NCBI RefSeq assembly: GCF_932526225.1
Contig: NC_064035.1
Coordinates: 4,959,501 to 5,023,500 of the forward strand
DNA: 64,000 nucleotides
DNA from: Nematostella vectensis
Taxonomy: Eukaryota; Cnidaria; Anthozoa; Actiniaria; Edwardsiidae
Direction of reading: 5' to 3'
Shown here: positions 11,501 to 26,938 of the stretch, in pieces
Layout of the letters: every line of letters begins with the position of its first letter
How positions within the stretch are numbered: position 1 is the first letter of the stretch
Made by a program: the position numbers and the translations under genes
The notes under the pieces: model-generated
What the model saw: the letters and a program-made list of their open reading frames with translations, nothing else
Database searches by the model: none
What the model was told of the DNA's origin: nothing

Positions 11501-13786
11501 ATTTAAAGATGTGAGGTTTTGCATTTTGCGTTCACTATTTCGAGTTTGAATGCTGAACCCGGTTTATTAGCATGGTTGTTTAAACACCTGTTCCAGCTGT
11601 ACAAACATTGTCAGCCAATCCCTTCAACCGAGAACCGTGGGCTATCGCTAATTGATCTTTAGCTTATATTTAACCATAATTAGTTTACAATCACAAGCAA
11701 AATATTATTGTCTTGTTCTTGCAGTGTGTAATTTCAACGCAGTATCAATTTCCGCTACCCATCGGTTTGCCAAAAGCCCCTGTGATATTTTTAATTCCGA
11801 ATACTTGGTTAAATTGCCTGCGAGGCTAAGCACAGAGACACACGAAGGGCAACGAGCCAAGGAAGGTTCAACACTTCAACATCGTAAGTAAGTAGCATGT
11901 GCAAAAATTTTCTTCTTTCTTCATCGGGCCAAATTGTCCTCAATCAGCACGATCCATTCGATACTTTAAGCTTTCATTAACCTTTCCCAGTTTGATAGCG
12001 CGTAAATCGGAGATGTTGGTCAGAATGCCCTTAAACGCACCTTTAGCTTACCGTAACTCTCCAATGCGCTGATTTGACGGGAGACCATATCTCTCTTAGC
12101 ATCGCCGTCAGATTTCGTGACGAATGTGTTGGCGGCCGCTAACATCTCTCAAGTTTCCATGTTATCATTTTGATTTATATTGCGTTAGCGGGGTATGGCA
12201 TGGGAAATTAATAGATACCCTTTTTATGATTAAAAGTGATTTAGCCAAGTCGTTTTGGAATATAAAAGAACTTTACTTCATTAGGCATGAAGAAATCATC
12301 GAAATTTTGTAATGACATCAGTGGTGTAGCAATATGAATCTAATACTTCTTTCGATACTGAGCCTACGACACAATTTAAATGGATACTGTATTGAATGAG
12401 AATTTTCATTAGTACAAGCCTTTTTAAAAGGTTTTGTTTAAGGATGGATAGGGATGTTAGAAACTGTGTTTAGTTAGGGATGGTTAGCGATGGAAACTGT
12501 AGGTAGGCTTGTGAAACGTGCATTTTTCCCGTTTTTTGTCTGCTATTTAAGCCAGGGTGTGTACTCAGGTGGATCTCGATACATCAAACGGGACGTGAGC
12601 GACATGAAACCATTCCTAAATCTAGAAACCCACCAATGAAATCAATGATTTTTAAGTAGCGTTTTCCAGCTATAAGCACTTAAGAGTTTTTTTCGAAATT
12701 TTTGGACGCCACGTATTGATTAGCAGATACAAGATATGAGACACAAAAACTCTATATTTTTTTTTCTTAGCACTTGTTCTTTACTTTGCGCGTTTAAATT
12801 GTATGTTCTATCTATCGCAATTATTTTCAGCGTAGCGCACCGAGGAAGCGGAGATTACGAAACGCTGAGATATCTTATCTGCATCAAAAGGGCGAAAATT
12901 TGTAAAAGATACTAGTCTTAGTGAACAAAGCCATTGCCGACTTGAATCAAGCTGACTTGAAAAAAAAAATACATTTTTAACTTCATGCAATATCAATATC
13001 AAATTGACCATAGTCACATTTCATTACGAGTAGCAGAAACGTTGTTGTTAGGGCGGGAATTACGATTTGCTATCTTGAATAACGTATGTTTTCTTCAAGC
13101 GTTTAATCGTCAAGCCACAGTAAATCTGTCATCGCTTAAAAAACGTCATTTTTTTATTATAAAATTATTGTATACATATCGTAATTCAAGTGTCTGAATA
13201 ATTTTTTGGCGTGTGTGAGGGTGGGGGGAACACTTTAGCTATATAGCGGTGGATACAACAGTAAAAACCCTTTGTTTCAATACAAAGACCCCGCATGATA
13301 TGCGGTATTCAACACGGGCGGTTTCGTCATCGAATGTGTTTTACAAGATCCTGTTAGCTGAACTTGTTATCTCTGTCTCTTAAGTTTATGATCTCAATAA
13401 AAGAGAATTAAAACATTATGGGAATAACCCTGCTAGCAAAATTCGGACAGTCTCACTTCAGTGCTCGTTACAAAAGCGTTTTTAAAAAAATAATTATTAC
13501 TGAAATTATCTTTTCATTTCAATTTAGGTACTTTAATGTTTAAACAAAATTTTCAAGCAAGGTGACCAGCACAACGAACGATACAACTCAACAGCTTCGT
13601 GTACGTATGCAGGCGCGTACGCGCAGAGTGCGCGCGCACCCCCTTTGGCCAAAAGGCCCAAAAATTTCTTATTAAGAAATCTTCAAATACTTTTTCCATA
13701 TGATACTTATGCCTGCCTCTCCCCCCCCCCCCCACCCCCCAGCACCTTCTAACAGTTGTAAACATTTCTTGTATTTTCTTTCTCAG
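8573..13786. other. Intergenic region upstream of the GLWamide gene
   Basis: No gene is recognised. It holds a 281-bp MITE-like element (9027-9307), AT-rich unique sequence, and a C-rich run (about 13721-13740) just before the GLWamide coding exon. A 5' untranslated exon and promoter for GLWamide should lie somewhere here, because the coding exon begins directly after an acceptor at 13785-13786. I could not place them. Confidence 0.5.
9027..9307. mobile_element. hAT-like MITE
   Basis: The left end caggggcggtacaggaag and the right end (reverse complement cagggcggatccagga) are imperfect terminal inverted repeats of the widespread CAGGGGCGGATCCAGG type used by hAT elements. The motif caaag occurs next to both ends, which may be a partly decayed target duplication. 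The interior is non-coding. Confidence 0.6.
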
Positions 13787-14835
13787 GAGCAATGGCCCTG
13801 TTCGGTCATACGCTCGTTGCAGTTCTTTTCTGCCTCGCACTTTGCCATGCGGAGACCAAGCGCAAGGCCGCTGACACGACAGACACCGAAAACGAATTAG
13901 ACGCTTCTCCAAATGTGAACAACGACGACGACAACGACATCAAGAGAATGCCGACTGATACGAAAAGACAGGCTGGTGCACCAGGCCTCTGGGGTAAAAG
14001 AGACGCTGGGCCACCAGGCCTCTGGGGAAAGAGAGACGCTGGACCACCAGGCCTCTGTAGAAAAAGATCCCCTAAGCCACCAGGCCTCTGGGGAAAACGT
14101 CAAGCTGGTGCGCCAGGCCTCTGGGGTAAAAGATCTGCTGGGCCACCAGGCCTCTGGGGAAAGAGAGACGCAGGGCCACCAGGCCTATGGGGGAAAAGAG
14201 TTGCTGGTCCTCCAGGACTATGGGGAAAGCGTCAAGCAGGAGCTCCCGGTCTATGGGGTAGAGAAGCCGGCGCACCCGGACTATGGGGTAAGAGGCAAGC
14301 TGGAGCTCCCGGACTATGGGGTAAAAGAGAGGCTGGGGCCCCTGGACTATGGGGTAGAGAAGCCAACGCACCGGGATTATGGGGGAAAAGGCGAGCTGGA
14401 GCTCCTGGACTATGGGGTAAGAGAGAAGCCAACGCACCCGGACTATGGGGGAAGAGGCAAGCTGGGCCCCCCGGACTATGGGGCAAAAGAGAAGCCAACG
14501 CACCCGGGCTATGGGGGAAGAGGCAAGCTGGGCCCCCGGGACTATGGGGCAAAAGAGAAGCCAACGCACCCGGACTATGGGGGAAGAGGCAAGCTGGGCC
14601 CCCGGGGCTATGGGGCAAAAGAGACGAAGACGAAGACGAAGATATGGATGAAACCAATGGGGATCCACTTTGGGGCAGGTCAGCTGACGCCGGTCCTCCA
14701 GGTCTATGGGGCAGAAAGAAGCGAGCAGCTTCCCCTCAAAGGGATCTTTATGGAATAGGGCTATGGGGGAGGAATGCTGCTCTCATGACCGCCGAGGAAC
14801 TCGACTTAAGCTTCAAGAATGAAGAGCAATCCTGA
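13787..14835 (+). CDS. GLWamide (LWamide) neuropeptide precursor
   Basis: The coding start is ATG at 13792, five bases after a splice acceptor, and the frame runs to TGA at 14833-14835 (347 aa). Residues 1-20 form a signal peptide (hydrophobic, ending CHA), followed by a short acidic spacer. About 20 tandem units of the type xAG(P/A)PGLWGKR follow. Each holds PGLW, a Gly amide donor and a KR cleavage site, so the expected products are PPGLWamide or APGLWamide peptides; Q-initial units could become pyroglutamyl. Two units end in GR alone, one unit is degenerate (GLCRKR: Trp and amide Gly lost), and the tail contains DPLWGR, AGPPGLWGRKKR and IGLWGR variants. In cnidarians this family controls larval metamorphosis and muscle contraction; secretion from neurons is inferred. 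The repeats have been recently homogenised (EANA/QAGP 66-bp pairs). Confidence 0.95.
13971..14626 (+). repeat. 33-bp coding tandem repeat (GLWamide units)
   Basis: About 20 in-frame units of 30-33 bp each encode one peptide plus processing site. The 3' part (about 14368-14626) shows a 66-bp higher-order unit, EANAPGLWGKR plus QAGPPGLWGKR, repeated three times almost exactly. This indicates unequal exchange or conversion. Confidence 0.9.
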
Positions 14836-15058
14836 CGCTACGAACAATGAGAACGTTATTACTATTATTGTTATTATTGACCCTGAAATAATTCCAGTTA
14901 TCCCGGTAGCATGGCTTGTGATCTGTATTATAGAAAATTTTATGAATTTGGACGACCCGTAGAGATACCGCAAACTGCTGTTAGGGTCCGGTTTTAAATA
15001 GCGGCGTTACGATGAATTTTTAGGCTATACTGTCCTACCTTTTGAACCGCAGAGAATG

Positions 15059-15064
15059 AATAAA
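15059..15064 (+). terminator. Polyadenylation signal, GLWamide gene
   Basis: AATAAA lies 224 bp downstream of the GLWamide stop codon on the same strand. It is the first canonical signal seen after the gene. Confidence 0.6.
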
Positions 15065-16563
15065 GCTTCAAGAAGCTTAAATTGCCTTTATAATTTGATG
15101 GAGTTATCACACGTTTGACATACGGGCATGGTTAGTTTACCAAATTTAAATCGGGGGAGGAGGGGGTGATTGTGAGGGCTGCGTTATACTTGTCTCGGTA
15201 ATTTCGTCAAGTTGGGGGAAAAGGCGGTATCTCGATATTTAGAATCCTCTTCTGGCTCCGCCTTCCCACGGAGTGCCCCATGGAACGGTACACTCTAACA
15301 GATTGTGGGCACCCTACAAGATTATGGGGAATAGTCTCCCCGATTAATTAAGAAATAGTTCCACCGATACCCATAAAGAAATAAGTAATCTTGGGACTGT
15401 TCTCTCGAATCCCAAAAGAATATTTACCCTTATCCATGGAGGATTGAATCATCGTGGAACTGCTCCCCTATGTCACCATGGAGACTCCTCCTTAGGCTTA
15501 GCTCTTGTCGAGCGTATGTATCATGAGCTACGAGCTCGGGAGATTTGGAAACCACTCCCCGCCATATCGACGTTGTATTTTATTCGTTTAGACCCCGTTC
15601 TTTTCATGTGCGTTTTATTTGCCAAATGCAAACTAGGGTGAAACAATCGTTTCCGTTCATTTGTCTTAACTATGTCTTATTCTGGGAGGGACGAGTCCCC
15701 ATGAAACCGTTCCCCGGAGGAATAAGTGCTTATACCTATGATCTACCAGTGTTTGACTTTTATGCCCTCACTCCTGGAGGATGAGTCCCGGTGGAACAGA
15801 TCTTCTTATTGTCAGGAGATTGTCAGACTGTTATAAACAGTTAGTTCGTGCCTTTCCGGGAAGCCTCCCGAGTCCTTATATCTCGGTCGGTTCCTAGAAA
15901 GCAGGTTCAAATCAAGAAAATAAATATGCATTTATTCACTCGAACCGGCAATTATTTATCGTTTGGGAGTTTTGCATATTTTTTTATAAATTGCAGGTTT
16001 TGGCATTCAAGAGAATAAATAAACACACTGTTTGTAATTTAGGTGAGGTGTAAATTCGAGTATGGGACAATACAGCCGATGTAACATTTATCTAAATTTA
16101 CAACACAGTCTGAAAAACGGGATGAAAGCCTAAGTAAAGGAAGACAAAAGAGTGACGGGGCGTGACGAGATGGGGGTGAGATGAGGGGTCGAGCAAGGGA
16201 AGACAACTAACCCAAGATGAAAGACAGGAGCAAGTATGAAGAAAAGTGACCCATTGGATGGGAAGGGATGAGAGACCATTGGGCGACGAAATGGGGTAGA
16301 GATGAGCTAACCGAAGAGGAAAGACAGGGAAGGAGGCACCGAGTCAGGGAAGAAAAGTGACCCATTGGATGGGAAGGGATGAGGGACCATTCAAGGGAAG
16401 ACAACTGACCCAAGTGGCGTGACGAGAGGGGATTTGAAAAAAAGGGGTATATAGTCAATGACAATTGCGGCTTTACATTGTTTATTGTCCAATTAATTTA
16501 CAAAAAAAAAACAATTATTCTCCCAATACACAGTAAGCACACTAGAAACTACCTTTCACAAAG

Positions 16564-16569
16564 TTTATT
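16564..16569 (-). terminator. Polyadenylation signal, ATP synthase beta gene
   Basis: TTTATT on the plus strand reads AATAAA on the minus strand, about 100 bp after the ATP5F1B stop codon. A second one lies near 16479. Confidence 0.55.
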
Positions 16570-16669
16570 AATTGAACAATTGTGGTGTTAAAAAACCCTT
16601 CGCATACAAAGAAAATGTATGAACACACGACAGGTTTACTTGGATCGCTAGCTTGCAGGCCTACTGGAT

Positions 16670-20515
<3,846 letters not shown>

Positions 20516-21848
20516 GGCGGCCGAGGAGGGAGAAGTGAGCGGCTTCCGAAACCTTAGCGGGTTTGCCATGTGACCTACCGATTTATATCGAGCGAGAAAC
20601 GAGAATTCTCCGAAGGTGATCGTCGTGATTGTCACCGAGGAAAATGATTGGTTACTTCTTACTTCTACTATCCCACTGTTTTTCAGCCAATCAGTGACTT
20701 TGTAAGTTATATAATAAAGATGGCGAGAAAATTTTAGCGAGAGTCTCGTGCAAGAATATTCCTATACGTTGCTCACTTGTAGATTTTTAGCATTTTTATC
20801 TCGCGTACAAAATAACACGCGATATGTGTTATCCAAACTTACTCTTCGATATTTTTGAAGAATGGCGATAAAGGTAAGGAGAAATGGTATCTATAGGATT
20901 AGAAACGATTTCGAAGGAACCATGCTTCTCTCTGACTCATGTTATTTGATTTAAAAGTATACTTTTAAGTACTCATCCTGTACTTTAACTTGTGCTGTGT
21001 TTACACTTGAGCGTCAACCTAGGTTCAATTTGTGGTTAACTGAACCCCGGTTAGGAGAAATGCGTTTACACTTGAAAACTTAACCTCGGTTGATCATTCA
21101 GCTGGAACAGCGCCGGTGTTATCAATTTGAATTCTGAGGTCAAATTGCTGCTGCGATTATTCTGGCCGTTCTTGTTATTCTGTGGTGGCTCCTGCTTGAG
21201 ATTCACTATAATTCAAGATGATCTTTTAGGGACCACCTTGCCTGATGTTTTCTCTTATGTTTGTCGTTTTCGTTGAGTTTTTTTGTGCTAGTACGTTAGG
21301 GATTCGCAGTCCCTTGACTTATTGTGTAAAATGTGTAAAATGTCCAGCAAAATGCGCAAATCTAGAAAACATGTGGTAATCTCATGCCTATTGAGTAAAC
21401 ACTATTTGAGAAATGACTGACATCGGAAAGCGATAGCTGACAAGAACTGTCAACAGATTTGCCTGTAACCTCCTTGAGTAAGCTCAAACATGCCTCCTGG
21501 AATGGTTGAGCTCAACCGAACCTAGGTTGCGGATCCTTTGTAATTGCCGGCACATAAGTGGCTATTTCGAGCGTGTTCACACACACACTTCAAATCTAAC
21601 CTAGGTTGGGTAGTTACTCAACCTAGGTTGGACGCTCAAGTGTAAACACAGCATTATGTTAATAACTCACTTTACTCATGATGATAGATGATGATAGATG
21701 CAGATCTACTCACTAAGGTTTCACATTGTTAATTTATTGTTCTACCAGGAATCAAACAGCTTCAACAACCCACTCTCTTAGTTGGACACCCAGTGATATG
21801 AAGATTTGTCAATCATACAGTTGTTTCTTACTTGATGAATGATCATTC
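20516..21848. other. Divergent intergenic region ATP5F1B / GALNT
   Basis: This region carries the promoters for ATP5F1B (minus) and GALNT (plus). No canonical TATA box next to either start is obvious. The middle is occupied by a 659-bp inverted-repeat element (20994-21652), leaving about 480 bp on the ATP5F1B side and 200 bp on the GALNT side as likely promoter sequence. Confidence 0.5.
20994..21652. mobile_element. Non-autonomous DNA element with ~32-bp TIRs
   Basis: The left end gctgtgtttacacttgagcg followed by tcaacctaggtt is matched at the right end (about 21620-21652) as its reverse complement, with one extra base. Additional internal copies of aacctaggtt and related motifs occur near 21515, 21598 and 21620, giving sub-terminal repeats. 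No transposase frame is seen. Confidence 0.75.
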
Positions 21849-24800
21849 ATGGCGAAGTTATTACATCGTTATATACTTCTATGTTTATTTTTTGCTGCTT
21901 TGATATGGCTTCTACTGTCAATCATTGCACAACTATACAAATACCATCCAATGAAGAATCCAAACACCCAAAAGAGAGATGACATTGAAGGAACTGAAGA
22001 TATTAGTATGCTTGGGATTGTAAAAAATAGTGATGATATACGGACGAGAGAGGAGGGCTACAGTGCACATGGTTTTAATTTGTTAATAAGCAACCGATTG
22101 AGTTTGCATAGGACAATTAAAGATACGCGCCATGAGCTGTAAGTGTTACAATGCTGAATTACTATATATCTGGTCATTTAATATCTTTTTTAACTGATCT
22201 TTATTTGTATAATTGCAATAGAATGCTAATAGTGCAATAGAATTTTATTTCTGATTTAAATGTCTCCTTATTTCTAGATGTAGAGGGAAGACATATCCAA
22301 AGAATTTACCTGTTGCAAGTATTGTAATTTGTTTTTACAATGAAGCATGGACTATACTCTTGAGAACTATACACAGTGTTTTAGACAGAACTCCTCATCA
22401 ATTTTTACATGAAATTATTCTTGTGGACGACTTTAGTAATATGTTAGAATTAAAATCAAAGCTTGATAGATACCTTAGCACAATGCCAAAAATTCGCATT
22501 GTAAGGAACAATAAGCGTGAGGGCCTGATACGTGGAAGGATAATTGGTGCTGAGGCTGCAACTGGCCAAGTGTTGGTTTTCCTGGATAGCCATTGTGAGG
22601 TTAATATCAACTGGTTACAACCATTACTACAGCATATTCACGATGATCAGAAAGCAGTAGCTTGTCCAGTTATTGATGTTATCAGCTCAGACACATTTGA
22701 GTACTCTTCTTCACCAATGGTTAGAGGCGGATTCAACTGGGGCCTACACTTCACATGGGAACCCATTCCACCATCCCTCTTGGTAAAACCAGAGGATTAT
22801 GTCAAGCCAATTAGGTACATTATATACAATAATGGAGGTATGTCTTTTCATGTGCTTTTGCTGCTAAGAAAATGACTTTGCTGATAAGATTTCATACATA
22901 TTCAGTAAAACTAAATAGTTTGCTGGGTTCATGGATACCCCTCCCCTTCAGATCCCCCTTGCAGAAGCACAGGATTTGGGTGTTAGAGGAGGGTAGACAA
23001 AGGACTTTGACATCCTGTTTTCCTAATTGTAGTTTTTGTTCCTTTAGATCACCAACAATGGCCGGTGGGCTATTTGCAGTTGATAGGGAATACTTTACCC
23101 AGCTTGGCAAATATGATAGTGGTATGGATATATGGGGTGCAGAGAATCTAGAAATCTCCTTTAGGGTAAGGAAAGGTCAAACAGAAAATAGATCATAGTC
23201 ATATAAGGGTCATTCCATTGCATATCAATCAAAATTTACTTGAGGTAATCAGATTTCAATTATTTTTTGGATATGGCTAGAGGGCCATGAGTCCTATTAA
23301 CACCAGCTCCACTTACGGTACACTGCATTGAATTGTTTGATTCACAAACTAACTCAATTGAGCAATGACCAGCTAAGATATTTTTTTCTAAAAAAACTCA
23401 GCTGATTTGTTATATCTTGGCATTTTTTAACCTGAGTATCAGGCCCTCCTATGTTTCTATTGCGCCGGCATAGCGTAAATAAAATAAAGGTAAATACCAA
23501 AACGAACTTGCAGCCAAATTTCAGAGTGGGATCTTAAAATCGAACACACAATATGTTTAATGGGCACTGCTTGTCTAAAGCTCTAGAAAAATATAGGATT
23601 TGATTTATTTTTCCCTACTGTATGTTACATCTGTGTTGTCATCTGTGAAAAATACAAATTCACATCAACATAATGAAAACAAGATGAAACATTTATCTCA
23701 CATGAAGTAAAAAGAACAAATTAATACAATACGTTTTAGGAATCTGTAAAAAGTATGTTGTTTTATATATACAGTACATACAAATTTGCTTTGCTATCTT
23801 CCAGACCCCCTATTTTTTAGCTTGGCTAAGGGTTGATCCACCTATTCCTAATCATACATTAGGGCATATTGCACTGTATATGCATCTAGTAATGACCGAA
23901 ATGTATCATTTCTGTTTTGGTTTGGAACCCTTCAGATCTGGATGTGTGGTGGCTCCTTGGATATCCTCCCTTGCTCTAGGGTGGGTCACTTATTCAGGCG
24001 ATTTCGTCCATATGGATCAGACTCCAAGGGGGACACCATGTCCAGAAACTCGATGCGTCTGGCTGAGGTCTGGCTGGATGGATATAAAAAGTACTTTTAC
24101 CAGATTCGCCATGACTTGGAGGGAAAGAAATTTGGTGACATTAGCCAAAGGATAAAACTTAGGAAGAGCTTACAGTGCAAGTCTTTTGAGTGGTATTTGA
24201 AGAATATCTATCCAGAGCTCAAGCCACCTGGCCAGCCTGGAGGAGGTGCCTTTTATCCCATCGACAGAAGGCCTCAAGTGGTTATATGGAAAGGAAAGGT
24301 GAGTCTCTTGTACCCCATTGATAAGAAGTTTCAAGTTGTCATATGGAATTTACTGCAGACCCTTTAAAAACTACATAATTACAACAGATAATAGAAAATG
24401 TAAAAAGACTATTTACAACAAGTTAGAGGACGAGCTAGACTACGGCATGAATTACACTTAATACAGACAGTTTTGTATGTACGCGGGTCTTCTGCGTCGT
24501 AGAAATCTAAGGCGGCAAAGTAGTAGTCTAGAATGGCAGATTTGAAAGAGCTTAAAGAAGAGCAGTTAATCAAGTTCAGTCCACTGGAGAGAGATTTCCA
24601 TATCCTAGTTGTACGGACAGAAAAAGATTTCTGATATGTTGTAGTTTTACACTTGGGTTCAGTGTACTTTACACAGTTTAGGGAGGATCTTGTTTGCCTT
24701 GTGCCACGTATAGTAGGGAGAAGTGACGGATTTAGATTTAGAAGTTTATTGGTCATTTTAAAAAAAGAATACTAAGTCCAGATACTCGTTCCAGTGCGTT

Positions 24801-26349
24801 AAAGGGAGAAGATGCAGAGATCTGAGCCTAGAGCTGTATGATATTTCTGTCAAAAAAGGAAGTTCCAGTATGTACTTAGTGGCATGCCTCTGAATTCTCT
24901 CCATATTTTGAATAAGGCCTATTGCCTGAGGGGCCTACACCTGGGTGGCATACCCAAAGAGCGGTCTTACTAAGTTTATGTATAGGAGGCGCTTGCTTCA
25001 AGCTGGATATTTTAATTACATAGCTGTCAACTTACCTGCATTGGGTTGGTGTCACAAGATTTTGGACCACATCACAAGCCTAATTTGGGAGAATGCTCAT
25101 ACCCGCATTAGCTCTGTTTTTTCACCATAATATTTACTGTATTTCACCGGATTTCACAAGATCTTTATCCAAGTAGGGTTGACAGGAGCCTCTGGTACCC
25201 AGGGTAGGTTGACAGCTATGTGGATAAGTCTTAAAAAATCAATTCTTGCAGTAACTACTAAATGTTATTTAAAGCTGATCTACAAGTATGTATTCAGTTG
25301 CAGACCAGTTTTGATGATGGCTATTGTTTGGACAGTCCCGGTCATCCAAGTGAGAAGAAGGCCTCTGCTGTCATTCACCAATGTGAAAGTACAAAATCAA
25401 GGGTATAAAAAGCATGATATTCTTAGCACTACCAGTGTGACAGCGCTGGCACAAAAAGCGGAACGGCAGGCTGGGCAAGGGAGATAGGGCAATGAAGAAT
25501 TTGGGGGGATGGATGTTTAGACCAGAGAAAGAACTCACAGTGGGGGTCCTATTTACTAAAAGAAGCGCAAAGCTTGTTTTTAGATTCTTATTTGAAGATT
25601 TTATAAGTTATCTTTCAGTTTTGAATTGAAACAATATCAAAGATAACAGTAATTGGAAAATCCAGAGGCTTGTCCATTGAGTGTTCTTTAATATAATCTC
25701 TTTGGTTGCATATTTTTCAGTTTTGGTCTCTAAACGAAGACGGTGAACTGAAGATAGAAAGTCTGTTGTGTCTGGAGGCATCAGGTTACCAGTCCAAACT
25801 CGGGCTACGCCTTATGAAGTGCCATGCCCAAGGAGGGGGGCAGCAATGGAAATTTCTAAATGTGAGTACCAATGTCCTTGAACTAGCTAAAGGGAGCTGG
25901 AAACATCTGACAATTCTGTTGAAGAGGGCTCATGCAGATCCAGGGTCCCCCCTTTTCTCAAGGTATAAATCACTTTTGTAATGATCCACTTTTTGCAAGG
26001 GTACATGCACCCTCTGTACCCGCTAGGGAAACATTTGTTTCTCCGCCTCTCTTGAATTTTTGGCTCATCTCCCCCACCTTAAATTCTGCATCAGCCCCTT
26101 GAAGGTATTTATTATTTTTCTTGATTTTTTTATGCTAAAATTTTAATTTAACACACCTTCACTTCAAAGAATAGATGACTAAATCTGGGTTGTAATTATT
26201 TGTTCTCATTCTATTTCTAGAAAAAGTCTGTTTTGTACCATCCTGCCACAGGCCTATGCCTTGGAGTCAATGAATCACGTACCTACTCCACCCCTGGCAT
26301 GCAGATATGTGACTACTCCATACATCAACAGTGGACATTTGTCTACTAA
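21849..26349 (+). CDS. GALNT: Polypeptide N-acetylgalactosaminyltransferase
   Basis: Seven exons: 21849-22138, 22278-22814, 23048-23165, 23936-24298, 25304-25402, 25721-25861 and 26221-26349, all GT-AG with continuous phase, 558 aa. Residues 8-30 are a hydrophobic signal anchor (type II Golgi protein). The GT-A domain begins with the [14 protein letters not shown] block. The metal-binding DXH motif is Asp200-Ser-His202, and exon 3 ends in the family motif [11 protein letters not shown]. Residues from about 437 form a C-terminal ricin-type lectin domain with the CLD/CLE/CLG cysteines and QQW repeats. The enzyme transfers GalNAc from UDP-GalNAc to Ser/Thr, starting mucin-type O-glycosylation in the Golgi. 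The short exon at 25304-25402 was placed by phase and lectin similarity. The paralogue number is not assigned. An RT fragment lies in intron 4. Confidence 0.93.
24407..25010 (-). mobile_element. CR1/L2/jockey-like non-LTR retrotransposon, 3' fragment
   Basis: On the minus strand, the C-terminal 'thumb' part of a non-LTR reverse transcriptase is readable: [16 protein letters not shown], then [15 protein letters not shown], then [13 protein letters not shown]. After a frameshift near 24757 an open segment ([11 protein letters not shown] through [13 protein letters not shown] and [10 protein letters not shown]) runs to a stop at 24409. An in-frame stop replaces the expected Trp after QV. It is 5'-truncated, dead, and antisense within GALNT intron 4. 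The clade assignment is tentative. Confidence 0.75.
25186..25208. repeat. Isolated end of the foldback repeat family
   Basis: gagcctctggtacccagggt matches, in reverse orientation, one outer end of the hairpin at 1122-1235 almost exactly. Only this end is recognisable here. Confidence 0.45.
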
Positions 26350-26874
26350 CTCTTAAACGCGACTATTGATGGGTTGGATGAGTCAAATCATTTTTGATAT
26401 TCTACACTGAACTTCACAAGGTTTTTTCTTGCAGTTTGGTATGAATTTACCTAGATTATTGCTTCATGGAAAGAATAGATTTAGTGGATAAGTTGGAAAA
26501 GTTGGACTTGACTTGTATAAATTATCATCATAATTATTCTTAAAAAACATTGCCTCCATGCATTACTAGTGTTTTTTTAAATTTAATTTCATTTTTTAAC
26601 TATAAACAATGTAGTTTTAAACCATTCTGAACCACATGGTTTGCTAACATTTTTTATGGCAAAAACCTAATGAGACAAAAAGTGGTCTATTTGACACTTA
26701 CACAAAGCCTGGACAAAGGAAATTTATAAAAGAGTATCATGCCATTTGTATCTTCATAAGCAACAATTACTGCTTCTTGGATAAAGTTTAAACAATATAA
26801 CAAAGAAATAGTTTAACCAGCTTTCAATGCAAAAAGTAGAGGAATGAATGTATTTAAACCAGCATAACAACAGT

Positions 26875-26880
26875 TTTATT
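26875..26880 (-). terminator. Polyadenylation signal, MTX2
   Basis: TTTATT on the plus strand gives AATAAA on the minus strand, about 60 bp after the MTX2 stop codon. Confidence 0.55.
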
Positions 26881-26919
26881 CTTAATAATATGCTTCACTG
26901 TATATACAAGGAAGAATTG

Positions 26920-26925
26920 AATAAA
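26920..26925 (+). terminator. Polyadenylation signal, GALNT
   Basis: AATAAA on the plus strand lies 571 bp after the GALNT stop, and 13 bp before the MTX2 stop codon on the opposite strand. Confidence 0.45.
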
Positions 26926-26938
26926 ATTATTACCAAGA

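Larger units (their letters stand above)
14836..16669. other. Intergenic between GLWamide and ATP synthase beta
   Basis: A polyadenylation signal (aataaa, 15059-15064) lies 224 bp after the GLWamide stop. From about 15270 to 15800 a degenerate motif of the form ggaggatgagtcc...tggaac recurs several times. From about 16140 to 16440 there is purine-rich sequence with a direct duplication (gaagaaaagtgacccattgg at about 16238 and 16349). The ATP synthase 3' end enters from the right. No gene is recognised. Confidence 0.5.
26350..26938. other. Convergent 3' region GALNT / MTX2
   Basis: The GALNT (plus) and MTX2 (minus) stop codons are 590 bp apart. A plus-strand AATAAA at 26920-26925 is the first good signal after GALNT, and a minus-strand AATAAA at 26880-26875 follows the MTX2 stop. 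If both are used, the two 3' UTRs overlap. No other gene is seen. Confidence 0.6.

Noticed and set aside
14072..14668. Long open frames antisense to and out of frame with the GLWamide repeats (up to ~198 and ~260 codons).
   Set aside because: The 33-bp unit has no stop in several frames, so all of its tandem copies stay open; only the +13792 frame has a signal peptide and processing sites.
16207..16464. 85-codon minus-strand frame.
   Set aside because: It lies in purine-rich sequence with an internal ~111-bp-spaced duplication; there is no similarity or splice context.
22872..23198. Single 108-codon gene.
   Set aside because: The frame spans intron sequence; only 23048-23165 is coding, as a GALNT exon.
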